Below, piece by piece: positions 11,119 through 22,674 of a stretch of DNA of 64,000 nt (position 1 is its first letter; each line of letters starts with the position of its first letter). This DNA comes from Protonemura montana (lineage: Eukaryota > Arthropoda > Insecta > Plecoptera > Nemouridae), in contig OX387603.1 in NCBI GenBank assembly GCA_947568835.1, positions 18,128,651 through 18,192,650 on the forward strand, written 5' to 3'. A program made the position numbers and the translations under genes. The notes under the pieces are model-generated. The model was not told the origin of the DNA. It made no database searches and worked only from the letters and a program-made list of their open reading frames with translations.

Positions 11119-12297
11119 CATAGTTGGGGGTGATCGTTTTGAAATCGATCTTTTGAATAGATCAAGATCGTCGTCAAAAAAAGATATTTTAAAAAGATCG
11201 AAGTTTGCGATCATTTTTTAAGGTCAAATTCAAATTCGTTTCAATAAAATATCAAGTTCAGTTAAAAGATAGTTTTCGAAAAAAATCGTGTGATCTCTGG
11301 AAAAAAACGTAACTATAACTTACAGTCAAGCAGTGGTTAATTTGTAACGAAAAAAATGGGTACGCTTTCAATTGAATTCAGGTGCTGTTCTAGTTCGTGT
11401 GTTTTCTTGGAGGGGGGGAGGAAGGAAGCTGTGCCAAAGGGCGAAAACCATGAAACAATTTCTATACTCTCGCTATGCTTTGTCGGCACTGCCGGCCGCA
11501 GGGTAAGCTTAGCTATAAGCGCTATAAAGCTTAGCTTTCTATCGCTTTGCGTAGTCATATTTATGACATTTATTTATCTTTGGCATTCATTTTTCAGAAT
11601 GATAAGATTCTGTGAAGATAACTACGTTCTGCTGAATGCCATTTCCAAATAAAATGTTCACCAACACGTAAAAATAACATGCGTTTCTTGAATTTAAATG
11701 TAGAGTAGAGTAGACCAAACTTTTCCCGGAATTAGTGATCGACGTACACTATTGCAAGAAAAGGTGGGTACGCGGCACGTGCGTGAGCGTACGCCCAAAA
11801 TAACCGCTGCACTCAAGAAAACAAGAAGAAAATTAACAGTCTGCAAACAAAATGCATTGCATGTTGTCTACAACGGACAGTGGTCAGTGGAACGTGGCAG
11901 AAACGGGGCCTCGAATCCCGATGACCCAATTTGAGAAAAGCTGTGGTCATGGACAGACACGGCGGACATACTAGGCAGCATTTACAAGCATCAATAAAAC
12001 TATCAAAAGTAAAACTAATAACCATGTGTAATCCTGGAAACGCTTTCAAGTCTTTGGAGGAAACTGAAAGCTATGGAAAATATTTCCATTTGCCACTTTC
12101 AAATTTCAATTGTCAAGTATTGTACAACAACAAACACCAAAAAAGGAACGACTGTGCAAACGATCTTGATCTTTTAAAATGATCTTTTTAAAAAGATCGT
12201 GAAAAATCCGATCGCGATCGAATAAAAAGATATTGAAATACAAAAAAGATCGCGATCAGTTCGAAGATCACCAAAAAAAGATCCTTTCCCAACCATG
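11119..12297. mobile_element. GATC-rich hAT-like non-autonomous transposon with 8-bp TSD
   Basis: The termini are CATAGTTGGG (left) and CCCAACCATG (right), inverted repeats of each other with one mismatch. They are flanked by an exact 8-bp direct duplication ACCGAAAC (11111-11118 and 12298-12305), the target-site length of hAT transposons. Both subterminal regions (about 11130-11290 and 12160-12285) are crowded with GATC-containing words such as AAAGATCG. The interior has open frames (11356-11652, 11752-11934, 11931-12182) with no recognisable transposase, so it is probably non-autonomous. Confidence 0.75.
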
Positions 12298-12998
12298 ACC
12301 GAAACGTGCCAATTTTTAAGGCCCAATCCAACATTGAGAAAACTAGGAAAAATGCGCCCACTTCAGATTTTCGTGGTTTGGAAGTCTTGATATGGTCTTT
12401 GATCTTGATTGGTGTTGATAATGGCCGCGATGAGTTTTGCCGGGGCGGGGGGCTTATGCTAGCGTCACTTCAAAACTGATAGATGCCAGAGCAGACCACT
12501 ATCTCCTTGCAGTAGTGCGCGAGCTTCAAGAGGGATAGGTTGCACGCTGAGGACAGTTCTCGATTGCTAACTTGGTGCTTGCAACAATTCTGTGGCAGTT
12601 TTATTCGTGATTTACGCAACTGAACACTCGGCAAGGATCGCATCAGCCCGTAAGTAATCTTATACAATTTCATCTGCTTTGTAAGTACTACAAGCATAAG
12701 TTACGAAACGCCTTTTTTTCGTTCTCAGGATATTACATATATCCTTATATAGGTCATATATATTATATATACATATACATATTCGATTCATAGAATACCA
12801 GTGATGGGAAAATCGACAAATATTTTTTAGTATCTTGATCGGAATTTAAAATTGTAAATTATAATTTTGATGCATGCCCATTGATAAAGTGTCTTTCAGT
12901 TGCAAATTAAAAACTTCGTCGATCGTAGTCCAAGCACACTGATTTATCTCATTTTTATTTTAGCAATCGTTACAAAGCAAGAGCAAGAGTTTGTTATC
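12298..12998. other. Intergenic region upstream of copy B
   Basis: I see no gene. A candidate 3' splice site (TTTTTATTTTAG, ending about 12962) lies about 35 nt before the copy B start codon, consistent with a 5'-UTR intron. An AT-dinucleotide-rich patch lies near 12740-12790. Confidence 0.4.
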
Positions 12999-15409
12999 AT
13001 GGTGTGGGGGCTCCAGACCTTCATGGAAAAGTTTTGCGGTAATGCTTGCATCCATACGGACATAGAGACACTGATCACCAAATTTAAAAAAGACAATGTC
13101 GGACTGGATGCAGTCATTGTTGTTAACCTACGGTCCCTCCTGAGGGGATTCACTTATGGCGACGACAATTCCTGGATGTTCGGAGGCCAAATGAAAGAGC
13201 TGATGGACAGTTCCATCAAATTTGTCAAGGCCTTCGAGGAAATCGGAGCGAAGCTCGTTTTCTTCGACGGCTACATCACGGAGCGAAAGTTGCCGATTTG
13301 GCTGGAAAGACACAACAGCGGGATTCGCTGTGCCGAGGAAACGATCAAAGATATGAATCAGGGGAAGAACATTCAATCTTTCGACGGCTGTCAGCGATTG
13401 ATTCCAGCCTTCTTTGCCGAGCTAACCAAACACGTGTTTCAGAACGTTTGCAATTGCAAAGTGTTTACTGCGTTTAGAGAGTGTGATGAAGCCATGGCAG
13501 ATTATGCTCGTTCCAACAAATGCTTTGCAATCCTCGCTTGCGATTCCGACTTCGTAATTTACAACGCTGCTAAGTATTATCTGACAACTCGCCATCTGGA
13601 TCTCAGGACAATGACTACCATCCGCTATGACAGCGAGGTTTTGGCCACAGAGCTAGGTTTTCCTGTCGAATGCCTGCCCCTTTTTGCAACTCTGTTGGGG
13701 AATGATGTTATTCCCAAAGATGATTTGGAGGTAGGTACATTTTGCAAATTTAATTGTCATGAAATAAAAAACAGTTATTACAGTAATTAAATCAAGTTCA
13801 TAGTCAAGCTCTTTTTTTTTTGCACCTTCATGCTTGCATCAGGAACTTGTGACAATGTATTTTGATTTTTTTTTTTTTTGTAATTTCCCATGTAATATTT
13901 AGCTGAGTATAACCTCTTGAAGATTTGAACCATTCAAACCATTCCAACCATTTCAACCTTTTCAACCATTTTTAGGGATAGTGGAATTTGTTCTCGGTTG
14001 TCATCCCTCTTCATGGCTCATTTATGCCTGGCTTTGATATGCAATCAGCTCAAGTATTATTAGAGTCAATCCATTACAAATTATTATGAGTGGGTGGTGA
14101 TTGATAGATTTTTAACAATTGGCCCCTTTGTCTCTAGATCCAGGGATAGAATCCAATCAATTTTCTTTGATTGATCTTAATAAATGTCTTAAATATATTA
14201 AAAAAGTTTCTTGAAAACTGGGGTTAGAGCCTCTGTCGACTTTTTAAATGCCATTGGTGCATTAAATGTGTAATACTGTTGGATGTTACAGGATTTCCAC
14301 AAGAAGATCGGTATGGGACAAATTGGCCGCAGGCGTTTTTATCCAAAGAAAGTAGTCGTGGAGGGGGTTGGAAAATACGTTGGAGAATACCGTAATATGT
14401 CGGCCATCTTGAAAAACCTCCCACAGATTGCAAGCAAAGTGTTCGAGAGTGCCAAATTGGCTTCTGTCATCGAGGCATCTATTCGCAGTTACTTGCCGAA
14501 TGAGTTGGAAGAACCGGTGGTGAGCTTAGGTAAAAACTTGGTATTACATAGATAAGGCTGTCAAACCAAAGAAATTATAAGTGTGCTGGAAATTATTCTC
14601 AAATAATAACCACCCTGTGGTGGAGCAGATATTAGGAAGCAAACCTCCGACCATGTAAAGAAGTTCCACTTGGGCTGAAAGGGAGGGGGGAGGGAAAATG
14701 CCACTAACTTGTAATTGTGTTGCTTTCAATCTTATGTGTGAATTTCACTAAGGATAAATATGAGTCTGTTACATGCAGCACAGCAGTATTTTAGGCTTGA
14801 AGATAAAGGTTCACAAGTCCTGGAGTAAAATTAAAATCTTCTGATGTAGGCCTGTGCTATCTTTCATGATAGTAGATTGCGGGCATAGACCATCGATGTC
14901 CATACTTTGTTTAGAAAGACTGAAGCAGGGCACATATATTTTTTTATGTGTTTAAAGTCTTCTTGATCAAATCTGTGGCAAATCGAACTAATTTTTCAAA
15001 AAAATTAAAAAATATGTGATATCAAATAACAAATATTTCCCCTAATTTGATGCGTTGCAGTTGTGCATTGATGTTGTGCATTGATGTCGTGCCCAAAACC
15101 TTACAGATTCTGAGTGGGATCAAATCAAGCTGGAGGCCAGAAAGCTTGTGGAACAAGGAAAAACATTCAAGGAAGTGCTGCCTCCTATCACTGACAACGT
15201 TGTTAAATACGGGGTGGCCCTGGAAACGTTCCGCCTTGTTGACCTGCCACAGTCGATTGCCGTCACTCTGGCTTTGAGGCACCGCTTCTATGGGATCATG
15301 ATGTTCGAGCTGCCCGGGGAGCCTAGCTCCATCGAGGAATGGACTGGCGGGGTCCACACGGTGGGAGACAACGAGTCTTTCAAGGTGGAACCAATTCTGC
15401 CAGATCCAG
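12999..15409 (+). CDS. FAM120 / Asteroid-like protein, 5' cassette B (exons 1-3)
   Basis: Three coding exons: 12999-13730, 14292-14529 and 15107-15409. All have GT-AG borders, and phases are 0, 1, 1. Exon 1 encodes the XPG/FEN1 N-terminal-like domain of the FAM120 (constitutive coactivator of PPAR-gamma) and Asteroid families. Visible landmarks are LVFFDG (about 87-92), REC-DE (about 160), CDSDFVIYN (about 181-189) and LLGNDVI. The first acidic metal ligand is lost (V-V-N at 41-43), and the usual Gly2 is replaced (M-V-W-G instead of M-G-V-R-G), so nuclease activity is doubtful. Exon 3 has the family's R-x-x-Y-G-I-M and EEW region. The frame stays open at the exon 3 donor, so a downstream exon is needed. 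A local acceptor near 16319 would give a very short ending; the phase also fits the shared C-terminal exons at 51878. The choice of ATG 12999 over the in-frame 12900 follows alignment with the other copies. The array is on the + strand with C and E. Confidence 0.8.
13930..13973 (+). repeat. Short 9-bp minisatellite in intron 1 of copy B
   Basis: About five imperfect tandem units of CCATTCAAA / CCATTTCAA type. Confidence 0.7.
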
Positions 15410-16429
15410 GTAGGATGCACACCAGGGGAAATTTGTAGAGGGCCAGCTCTCCAAGGTGCTTGAATAGCGGTCCATAGAATGTCATTAGATGAATCGTACT
15501 CATGGCATAGTTACATTTTGAAATGTACATCAACATATAGTCATATTGTCAACCCAGTAAAAAGAATGTGACAATATTCTGGATGGAAGCAAGAGGCTGA
15601 AAATTGTCCATCTTTACCCATAGCAGTTATGAAAAATTAATTTGCGCCAAGTTATGGGCCAGTTAAATGACACTAATAGCAGCATCCCTACTACAGAGTT
15701 CATGGCATGTTGAAATAGTGCCGAGCTCACCTACAACTCAGACAGGAGAGCAGGCATCCACTGACATCCATGCTAACTAATAGCTGGCAATACAAGCGTA
15801 CCGTGTGACTCATCTTGAGCATTAAGGAGTGCTAGTTACTCTGCAGTTTCTGGCTCTGCACGGAAAGAACTCACATCCTCGCAATTTCTTTCATTTGAAT
15901 GGGGTTGCGATGGATTTTCATGAGTTAAGTGGAAGCCTAAAGCAAGAGTTGCATGCAACTCATGCATGCGTTTCGCTGTTTGTTTGTTGGCAAATTGACA
16001 GCCATATTTGTATGGGGTATTAACTAAAGGTGAGCTTTCTCATCAGAATCTGAAATTGTCAAAAGCTCTCACAAACTACGAAAGCAAAGTTTGTGACCCA
16101 AACCGAAGAGCTAACGAACCATTACTTAACGTGAAATAATAACAATAACATATTGTTTTTTAATAAATCCTCTCTGCAACAGAAAGGTTCAAATATCCTG
16201 TATAAATGTGTTTATAATTTGTGTAAAAGTTATCAAATTCTTATCAGTGAGTCAATTCTGAAATTTTTCTTAATGACTGTTGATTGATTCACTTGCACTT
16301 GTTACATTGCAACCTTCAGCAACAATAGCAGATATGGATTGATAGAGTCCATATCTATCAGCAGATATTGCCAGCAGATAGAAAATCTTGGGAATCACAG
16401 TACTGGTCCTGAGCAGCAATGTTGATAAT
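15410..16429. other. Region after cassette B exon 3
   Basis: No clear exon. A weak candidate terminal exon begins after AACCTTCAG at about 16319 and would add seven residues before a stop. It is too short to support. The 15829-16023 open frame has no motif. Confidence 0.35.
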
Positions 16430-16437
16430 GATAATAC

Positions 16438-17501
16438 CAGGGATCTGAACCAAAATCGATAACAGTTCCATTTCTGGTCCAGGTTCTAATATTTTTTAAT
16501 AACCGCTCTGGTTCCAGTTCCTATTTCAAGATTTTTTAAAATGAAGGTTTCAGTTCCGGTTCCAGTTCTGAAATTATATTTTGGTTCCAATAACGGCTCT
16601 CCGAAATAACTGTTCATATGGCTATATCGGCTACAAATATGTTTATTTTCTGTTTCTTTACCGGTTCCAATTCCTATTTATTTGGCTTTGGTAATGGTTA
16701 TATGTGATTGAGTAATGTCGCTGCCTCGTGATCGGGAAACAATTTCGTTTAGAGATTTAACTAAAAATAGTAATTAAGAGGAAAGATCCCTAGTGATTTT
16801 CAACCAATCTTTTCCGGCTTTTCCTGGCCGTAACATTCAAGTTAAATTTCTAGAAATCGAGTATGTGACAAAATTAAACTTCTGGCTAACAAGTTTCTTT
16901 AAAAAAAAATATCTGCTTGCCAAAAAAACACCCAAAATGACATTATTTAAACAAGTCCAGGATAATGCACAAGTCGAAGTAAATTGATTTCTGAAAAAAA
17001 AAACTTGTTAACCAGATGTTCAATACTCAATCAGTTTATCAGAATCTGATGGCGAGAGGTTCTTGTCGACAGCGGTGAAGAATGTATTGTGTACCCATAT
17101 ATTGCCCATTTGCGAGTCATCTTCGGCTGGAAAATAAAATTTGAATTGCTGACGCAGTTTTTCCAAGGCTCAGATTATGATATTTTTACATCTACGAGTT
17201 AAACTATGTGAATTTGCAAATGCTTGCAATGCGCGGGGTGTTTTATTATAACGAACACTACTACCCTTTCAAATGGGGACTCGAACCCCGATCTTCACCT
17301 ATTGCGGGTGTTGCTCTAACCCATTGAGCTACTTGGACACATAATTTTGGGACACGTAATAAAAATAAAAGCAAACATTTTTACTATCGGTATAAGCGGA
17401 ATCATAATCGAATAAAAAAGAACCGTTCTTTTTTTGATACTAATAACGATTCCTCGAAATATTTCGGGTTTTTCGTGTTTCGGTTCCAGTTTGGGCCCCT
17501 G
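16438..17501. mobile_element. hAT-family non-autonomous transposon with exact 8-bp TSD
   Basis: The element starts CAGGGATCTGAACC and ends GGGCCCCTG, the classical CAGGG...CCCTG hAT ends. It is flanked by an exact 8-bp duplication GATAATAC (16430-16437 and 17502-17509). The subterminal regions are rich in GGTTCC/GGAACC words (about 16445-16680 and 17465-17500), likely repeated transposase-binding motifs. No transposase frame is visible. A tRNA-like MITE (about 17237-17368) is nested in it. Confidence 0.85.
17237..17368 (-). repeat. tRNA-like sequence in a palindromic MITE, nested in the hAT element
   Basis: Positions 17264-17340, read on the - strand, have a tRNA-like D arm (GCTCAATGGGTTAGAGC), an anticodon-like arm (CACC-loop-GGTG) and a T arm with GGGGTTCGAGTCCCC. 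The acceptor stem does not pair properly and the base before the anticodon is G rather than T, so it is not a working tRNA. The borders (GTTTTATTATAACGAACAC and AATAAAAATAAA) resemble those of the related element at 50218-50352. Confidence 0.6.
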
Positions 17502-17509
17502 GATAATAC

Positions 17510-18063
17510 AGCTTTCTGAACCGTATTGCTTATTGCTGCAGAGTGCAGGAAAAATCAATCACTATGCGAGTGACCCTTTCAATGTTTATATTTTGAGTTT
17601 GTTGTGACACAGCAGAACACTTAAGACCGAGTGAAGAAGAAGTCATTTCGATTCTGGCTAAATATTTTTATTACTATCTAATTAATACACTGAAACAGAT
17701 ATCTGTATAGAATGTAGATGGATCCTGTTGATAGTGACAATCTATTCTCGCATTGTCATAGTGTAACTGAAGAAAGCTGCATTTAAAAGCACTTACACTG
17801 ATAACTGTAGAGTGTGCGTTATCATCATTAATGCTCTTCAAGATATGACTGTATTTAAAGATCAAGAGTACAGTGGGGAAGCCCTGACACAGAGACTTCC
17901 TGGTTCTATTGCCCAGTCTTCTCCAGTGTTAGTCAAGGCACCAAAGAGTCCGAGAAAATAGGAGGTAAGCCTAAAATTCCCTACACAATTTCTTTTTGGA
18001 AATAAATAATCCATTTGAATTCGATGGTAGGAATAGTTTTACTCTGATTTTTCTAGACCTAAA
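17510..18063. other. Upstream region of cassette C
   Basis: No coding exon is recognised. A polypyrimidine-AG (TTTTTCTAG, ending about 18056) lies seven bases before the cassette C ATG and could be the end of a 5'-UTR intron. Pseudogene D has the same arrangement. Confidence 0.4.
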
Positions 18064-20234
18064 ATGGGAGTCCGAGGATTGCAAAGCTATTTGGACAATT
18101 ACTGTACTGGTGTCTGCATCCCCACCAACTTATCCCAGCTGGTACAAGATTTCAAAGATGAGCATCAAGGAAACGATGCCGAAATTGTTTTTAATATTCA
18201 ATCATTGCTTAAATTCCTGTACGGTGATTTGGATTGGGTGAGTGGCGGCCAAACCAAAGAATTGGCAAGAAATGCGGTGAGATTTGTTGAAGCTTTTGAG
18301 TCAATAGGGGCCAAGCTGGTCATTTTTGAGAGCGGAGCCACGACCAACCGAAAGTTTCCAATTTGGGTCGCTCGAAGATTGCAAGCTATTAATGAAGTCA
18401 ACAGCATTTTTGATGCTTTAAGTGATGGAGTCCTGCCAGTCAATTCGTTCAACCAACCAGCAATTTTTATTCCGGGAGCACTTTTGATGATCATAAAGTA
18501 TGTCTTCAAAAACGTATGCAACTGCAAAGTAATTACCTCGCACGGTGAATGCGATGAAGATATTGCCGCCTATGCTCGATCTAATAAATGTTTTGCAATT
18601 CTCGGTTGCGATACCGATTTTGTCATTTACAATGCTGCAAAATATTATCTGCCATTACATCATTTGAATTTGGATAATATGACATCTATTCGATATGACA
18701 CGGCAGCTCTTGCATCGCATTTTCAACTCAGCATTTCTAGTCTACCGCTGCTGGCTTCTTTGATTGGAAATGATTTTATCCCCGCTGATGATTTGCACGT
18801 GAGTACAAAGACATTTTATGGTGGCAATTTCTTTTTTGTCCTCGACAAAACCGAATCCTTTAGGTTACATTTGGAGTCTGTTTCTACTTAACTCTCTCAG
18901 TGCCTTGTGAAGTACTTACTAAAATTGACATTTTTAAGTCCACCAATTTCAAAGCCATCTGAATTAATTTGATTAAATGAGGGAAAATGAATTTAGATTG
19001 TTTTGAAGTTGTTGGTAAACATGGACAATATGGGTAGCCATCAATTTGAATTTTAATTGATGAGCATAGCAAGCAAACTCTTCAATTTCACTTACCTCAG
19101 AAAAATATTACCATTCAAATTTTACGGAATTTTTTTAGATTTTGTAGAAGAGTTTTTAAGTTATATCTCCAAAAGCGTTTGACATTTTCTCACCTAACTG
19201 TTCAAAGATGTGATATATATCAAAATTAAGTAGTTGCAAAGTTTTTGAGCGTGTATGTGTGTTGTTTTCTCTTCTCATCTCATCTCATCTCATCTTATCT
19301 CATCTTATCTCATCTCATTCACAAATTTCTAACTTAATTTTCTCAATTTTGGTGGTTTTGCTTTGATCTTCAATGGATCAGCTTCACATTTAAACACCAC
19401 AAAATATTGCTACGCTCATCATACAATGCAGCTCAAATTGCGTTCGCGTAGCCCATAGTACTATTTTAATCGATCTAAAATCAATTTTGATTTCACTGCG
19501 ATCGTGAATTGCTTCCGTCACTGTGTCCAACAGTTAAGCAGGTGCTGCTTAAGAAGACACAAATTAATTTAAAGAATTTAAAGGTCTTTGCAGTCTGCTC
19601 TAGCTGCATGTAAATACTTCAAATTTTGGTTTGGGTGCAAAGGTGGTCTTGAATATGAATTTTAATCCTGCTTAGTTTTATTCAATCATTCAATTTTTAA
19701 TGAAAATTTAGTAAAAAAATTATTTATCATTTTTAGAATTAAATGTTTATTGCTGGTGTGTTTGTTTCAGCAATTTCAATTGAAACTGATGAAAACCACA
19801 AAACTAAGCTTTGCCAACCACGGATCAACTGTCAAATTGAGCTTTAAAGCTCAGATCATTAGAGCCATCGCACAATTGGTTCGACAGTACCCCCCTGGGA
19901 ACTCAGCATATCCCCATCTTGGAAAAATTACCAAGATGCCAGGGTTCCCAAGTTCGGTGTCTGTCGAGAAACTAGTGGAAAGCATTGAAAGTTACCTGTC
20001 GAAAGAGAAGGTTAACAATTCCGGAGCTTCTTTTAACTCAGAAGGTAAGAGGGCAGGAAATAATAATTACCTTTATGTCCTTTATGTCTATTTTCTTGTT
20101 GAAAAGATCGTCTTATTTCTTACACAAGTTTGACGCCATTTCTGTTACAGTATTGTTTGAAAGACTAAAACCAGTTACAAGCTTGGTTAGCTTTGGTCAT
20201 TACTTAATTTTTATCATTTTCATGTTATGGAACT

Positions 20235-20265
<31 letters not shown>

Positions 20266-21478
20266 CTGTTTTGAGGGGCAACGAGTAGCTACCAAAGAGT
20301 CTAAGCAAATTTCTTGGACTCGCTGTCAGTAGCTACTGGATGCAATTTGGCGCCGCGCGGACTTTGGTTTCATTCACACTATTTGTCTGCTCGATATATG
20401 ACTCTCATTTCTGATATTGTCGGGCTTTAGGGTATATAATAACAAATTATTGCTTTCAAAATTCTATTTACTGGTAAGGTTTTGGCATTGAAACACAGGC
20501 GGAGTCTTTTTACTCATCTCAACACCATTAAAAACAATAATTTTATCTGGAATTAGATAACTAAGCTGTCTGAAAACTTGTTATTATCTCAAGATTAGTA
20601 TAGTAGATGTACTAAAAAATTTTGAATTACTCAACCTTATCACTTCGTGGGAAACCGAAGGCGACAAACAAAAAGTTTGTTTTTCCGAGCTTCCCACAAA
20701 TTTCCTACAGAATTATTTTTTGAGTATTTTATTGGTGACTCAGCAACATGTAAGAATGAATCCGTGCAAAAAGATTTGCTCTTATGTCGATTTTCAGGTT
20801 CCAGCAAGTTCCAGGTACGAATGGCCCCCTGTTAAACTGGTTGATTCCCTCAGTTTATTTCTGAGCTCTTTTGGGTCAGCTCCTTCTCCTATTTCTTCAT
20901 TCTTTCTTGACCCTCCAATGCCCTTTTCAGGTTGCACAGTCTTGACAATTTTCTTCTATTTTTGAGAAAAAGTAATCCCAAAGTACTTTTCAATTCTCAT
21001 TGGTGTTCATTTTGGAATCATTCAAGAGGTTGGTAGTCAACATATGGACTTCAAAAATGATCTAAAAATGCTCTTGACATCTCAATCACCACGTCAAAGA
21101 TTCAAACCTCTCTTAACTCCCGAAATACTCACAATAATGTGGGTTCCTTTTGTTAATTTCCATTTTGTTTTACAGTGCCAACTACATTTTGGAATGAAGT
21201 ACTTTCCAAGGCTGAAACTCTAAGCACAGAGGCAAAGTGCAATACAATCTACAGAATCCTTTGCAAAATGCCTGTAAGCATGGGAGTAGCTTTGGAAGAT
21301 CACAGGAGAATGGACTTGCCGATGGCAGCCAACTTACTAATGGCGCTTCGTCAGAAGATCTACGGCATTTTGCTCTCATGTAGCCCATGTGGGCCTGGGA
21401 CAGTTGAAGAGTGGTGCGCTTGTGGACCTGGTAGCTTGAGAAATGCTCAGTTTATCAGTCCAGTCATGCCACCAGAAG
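18064..21478 (+). CDS. FAM120 / Asteroid-like protein, 5' cassette C (exons 1-3)
   Basis: Exons 18064-18798, 19771-20044 and 21176-21478 with GT-AG borders; phases 0, 1, 1 as in B and E. Exon 1 starts MGVRGLQSYL, the FEN1/XPG-type N-terminus in which the Gly after Met is conserved. The XPG-like fold is recognisable by the ECDED cluster (about 162-166), GCDTDFVIYN (181-190) and LIGNDF (233-238). Two canonical ligands are lost: the first Asp is Asn (F-N-I, residue 44), and the second motif is F-E-S-G instead of F-F-D-G. Catalysis by a FEN-like mechanism is therefore unlikely, as in vertebrate FAM120 proteins. Exon 2 is longer (274 nt). Exon 3 carries R-Q-K-I-Y-G-I-L-L and T-V-E-E-W. The frame is open at the exon 3 donor. 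Candidate endings are a nearby weak exon after TTGTTTCAG (about 22392) or the shared 3' exons at 51878-54754, which are in phase. Pseudogene D is its closest relative. Confidence 0.8.
19272..19319 (+). repeat. Pentanucleotide microsatellite (TCTCA/TCTTA)
   Basis: Nine to ten tandem CATCT-type units with a few C-to-T changes, inside intron 1 of cassette C. Confidence 0.9.
20235..20261 (+). repeat. Poly-C tract of 27 bases
   Basis: An uninterrupted run of C inside intron 2 of cassette C. The length is likely variable or error-prone in the assembly. Confidence 0.9.
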
Positions 21479-22674
21479 GTAAATTTATGATGAAAATCAA
21501 TGTTATTTACAAAGAAATGTGACATTTTTGAAAAATAAAATTTATTTAGTTTTTCCGATCTACCATTTGGATAAAAACATCACCTAATTTTCATAGCTAA
21601 TGATTATCAGTTTATAACTTGCTGAAGCCAGCTTTTTAGCAATTCAATTAGTATTGTCGTTAACTTCATGTAATAGTGACCCAATATTCAGAGTTCCGTA
21701 GGATTTAGTACTAGAAGTTCAAGCTGTAGAAAACTCGCAATTGAAATCAATATATCTCTAAGTTATAAAACTTTACCTATAGAGTATTGATACCCATTTA
21801 TGTAGATATGCATATTTATATACATATTTTTCTTTGTTGATTCAAATTTGCTTAGCCCCATGGTAAATAAGTTATTTTAAATGGTAAAATAATGACCAAT
21901 TATATCCTAGGATAGATATACTTGTAAGCTATTAAGCGGGATTTGAGAACCGGCATGTTGCATGCCCCCTATCTTTTTGGTCTGCTTCTATCCCAGTAAG
22001 TAATTACTCGGTGACTGGATGAGAATCTACACGAAACCGGACTTGAATGTTGTGTAAACGGTGTTAAGTTTTCCCACGCTTTATGTTGCTGTACAATGTT
22101 AACAGGATATTAGTTTTTTTACTGCCGAGTATCAGTGGGAAGTATGGAATGGCGAAGTGGTTCAGAGCCGCGATCTAATAGTGATGTAGTGGACGGTTTT
22201 TCTCGGTTTTGATTGACTTCTGGTTCTAAAAACCTAGGTTGACGCTTTGTTGGCTTTGGTGCCGTCCTAAACTCTCCTAGACTTGAAAAGATGGTACCAC
22301 ACAAGGGTCAAATCCCAAAAATCTTACTCACAAACCGTGCAGCCAAGTTGTTGAGTAACTTGTTAATGTGATATCTAAAAAAATTGTTTCAGCAATTATT
22401 TTGCTGTATCAGAAAATATGATGGCTAGAAATGTTCACCATACTTCAGGTGTAAAATAAGTGTGACGATGTTTGGCAAAGTCAAGATTGCAGTGTATGGG
22501 GGAAGTGCTGCTCTGAAAATTGATGTATGACAAAGCCTAGACAACAGCACAATGGTGAGCCAAATATGTTTTCATAAAAAATTATCAGAGTAAAATTGAT
22601 AGTGAATTGGAGAAACTACAGTATACATTACCAAATTTTAACAAATCTAAATTCATAATTTTCCTAGATCTGAG
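21479..22674. other. Between cassette C and pseudogene D; tRNA-like fragment
   Basis: No firm exon. About 22142-22316 has a tRNA A-box-like TGGCGAAGTGGTTCAGAGCC and, some 150 bases later, a B-box-like GGGTCAAATCCC, suggesting a tRNA-derived SINE with an insertion. A 28-nt candidate terminal exon for cassette C starts after TTGTTTCAG near 22392 and gives A-I-I-L-L-Y-Q-K-I-stop, but this is weak. Confidence 0.35.
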
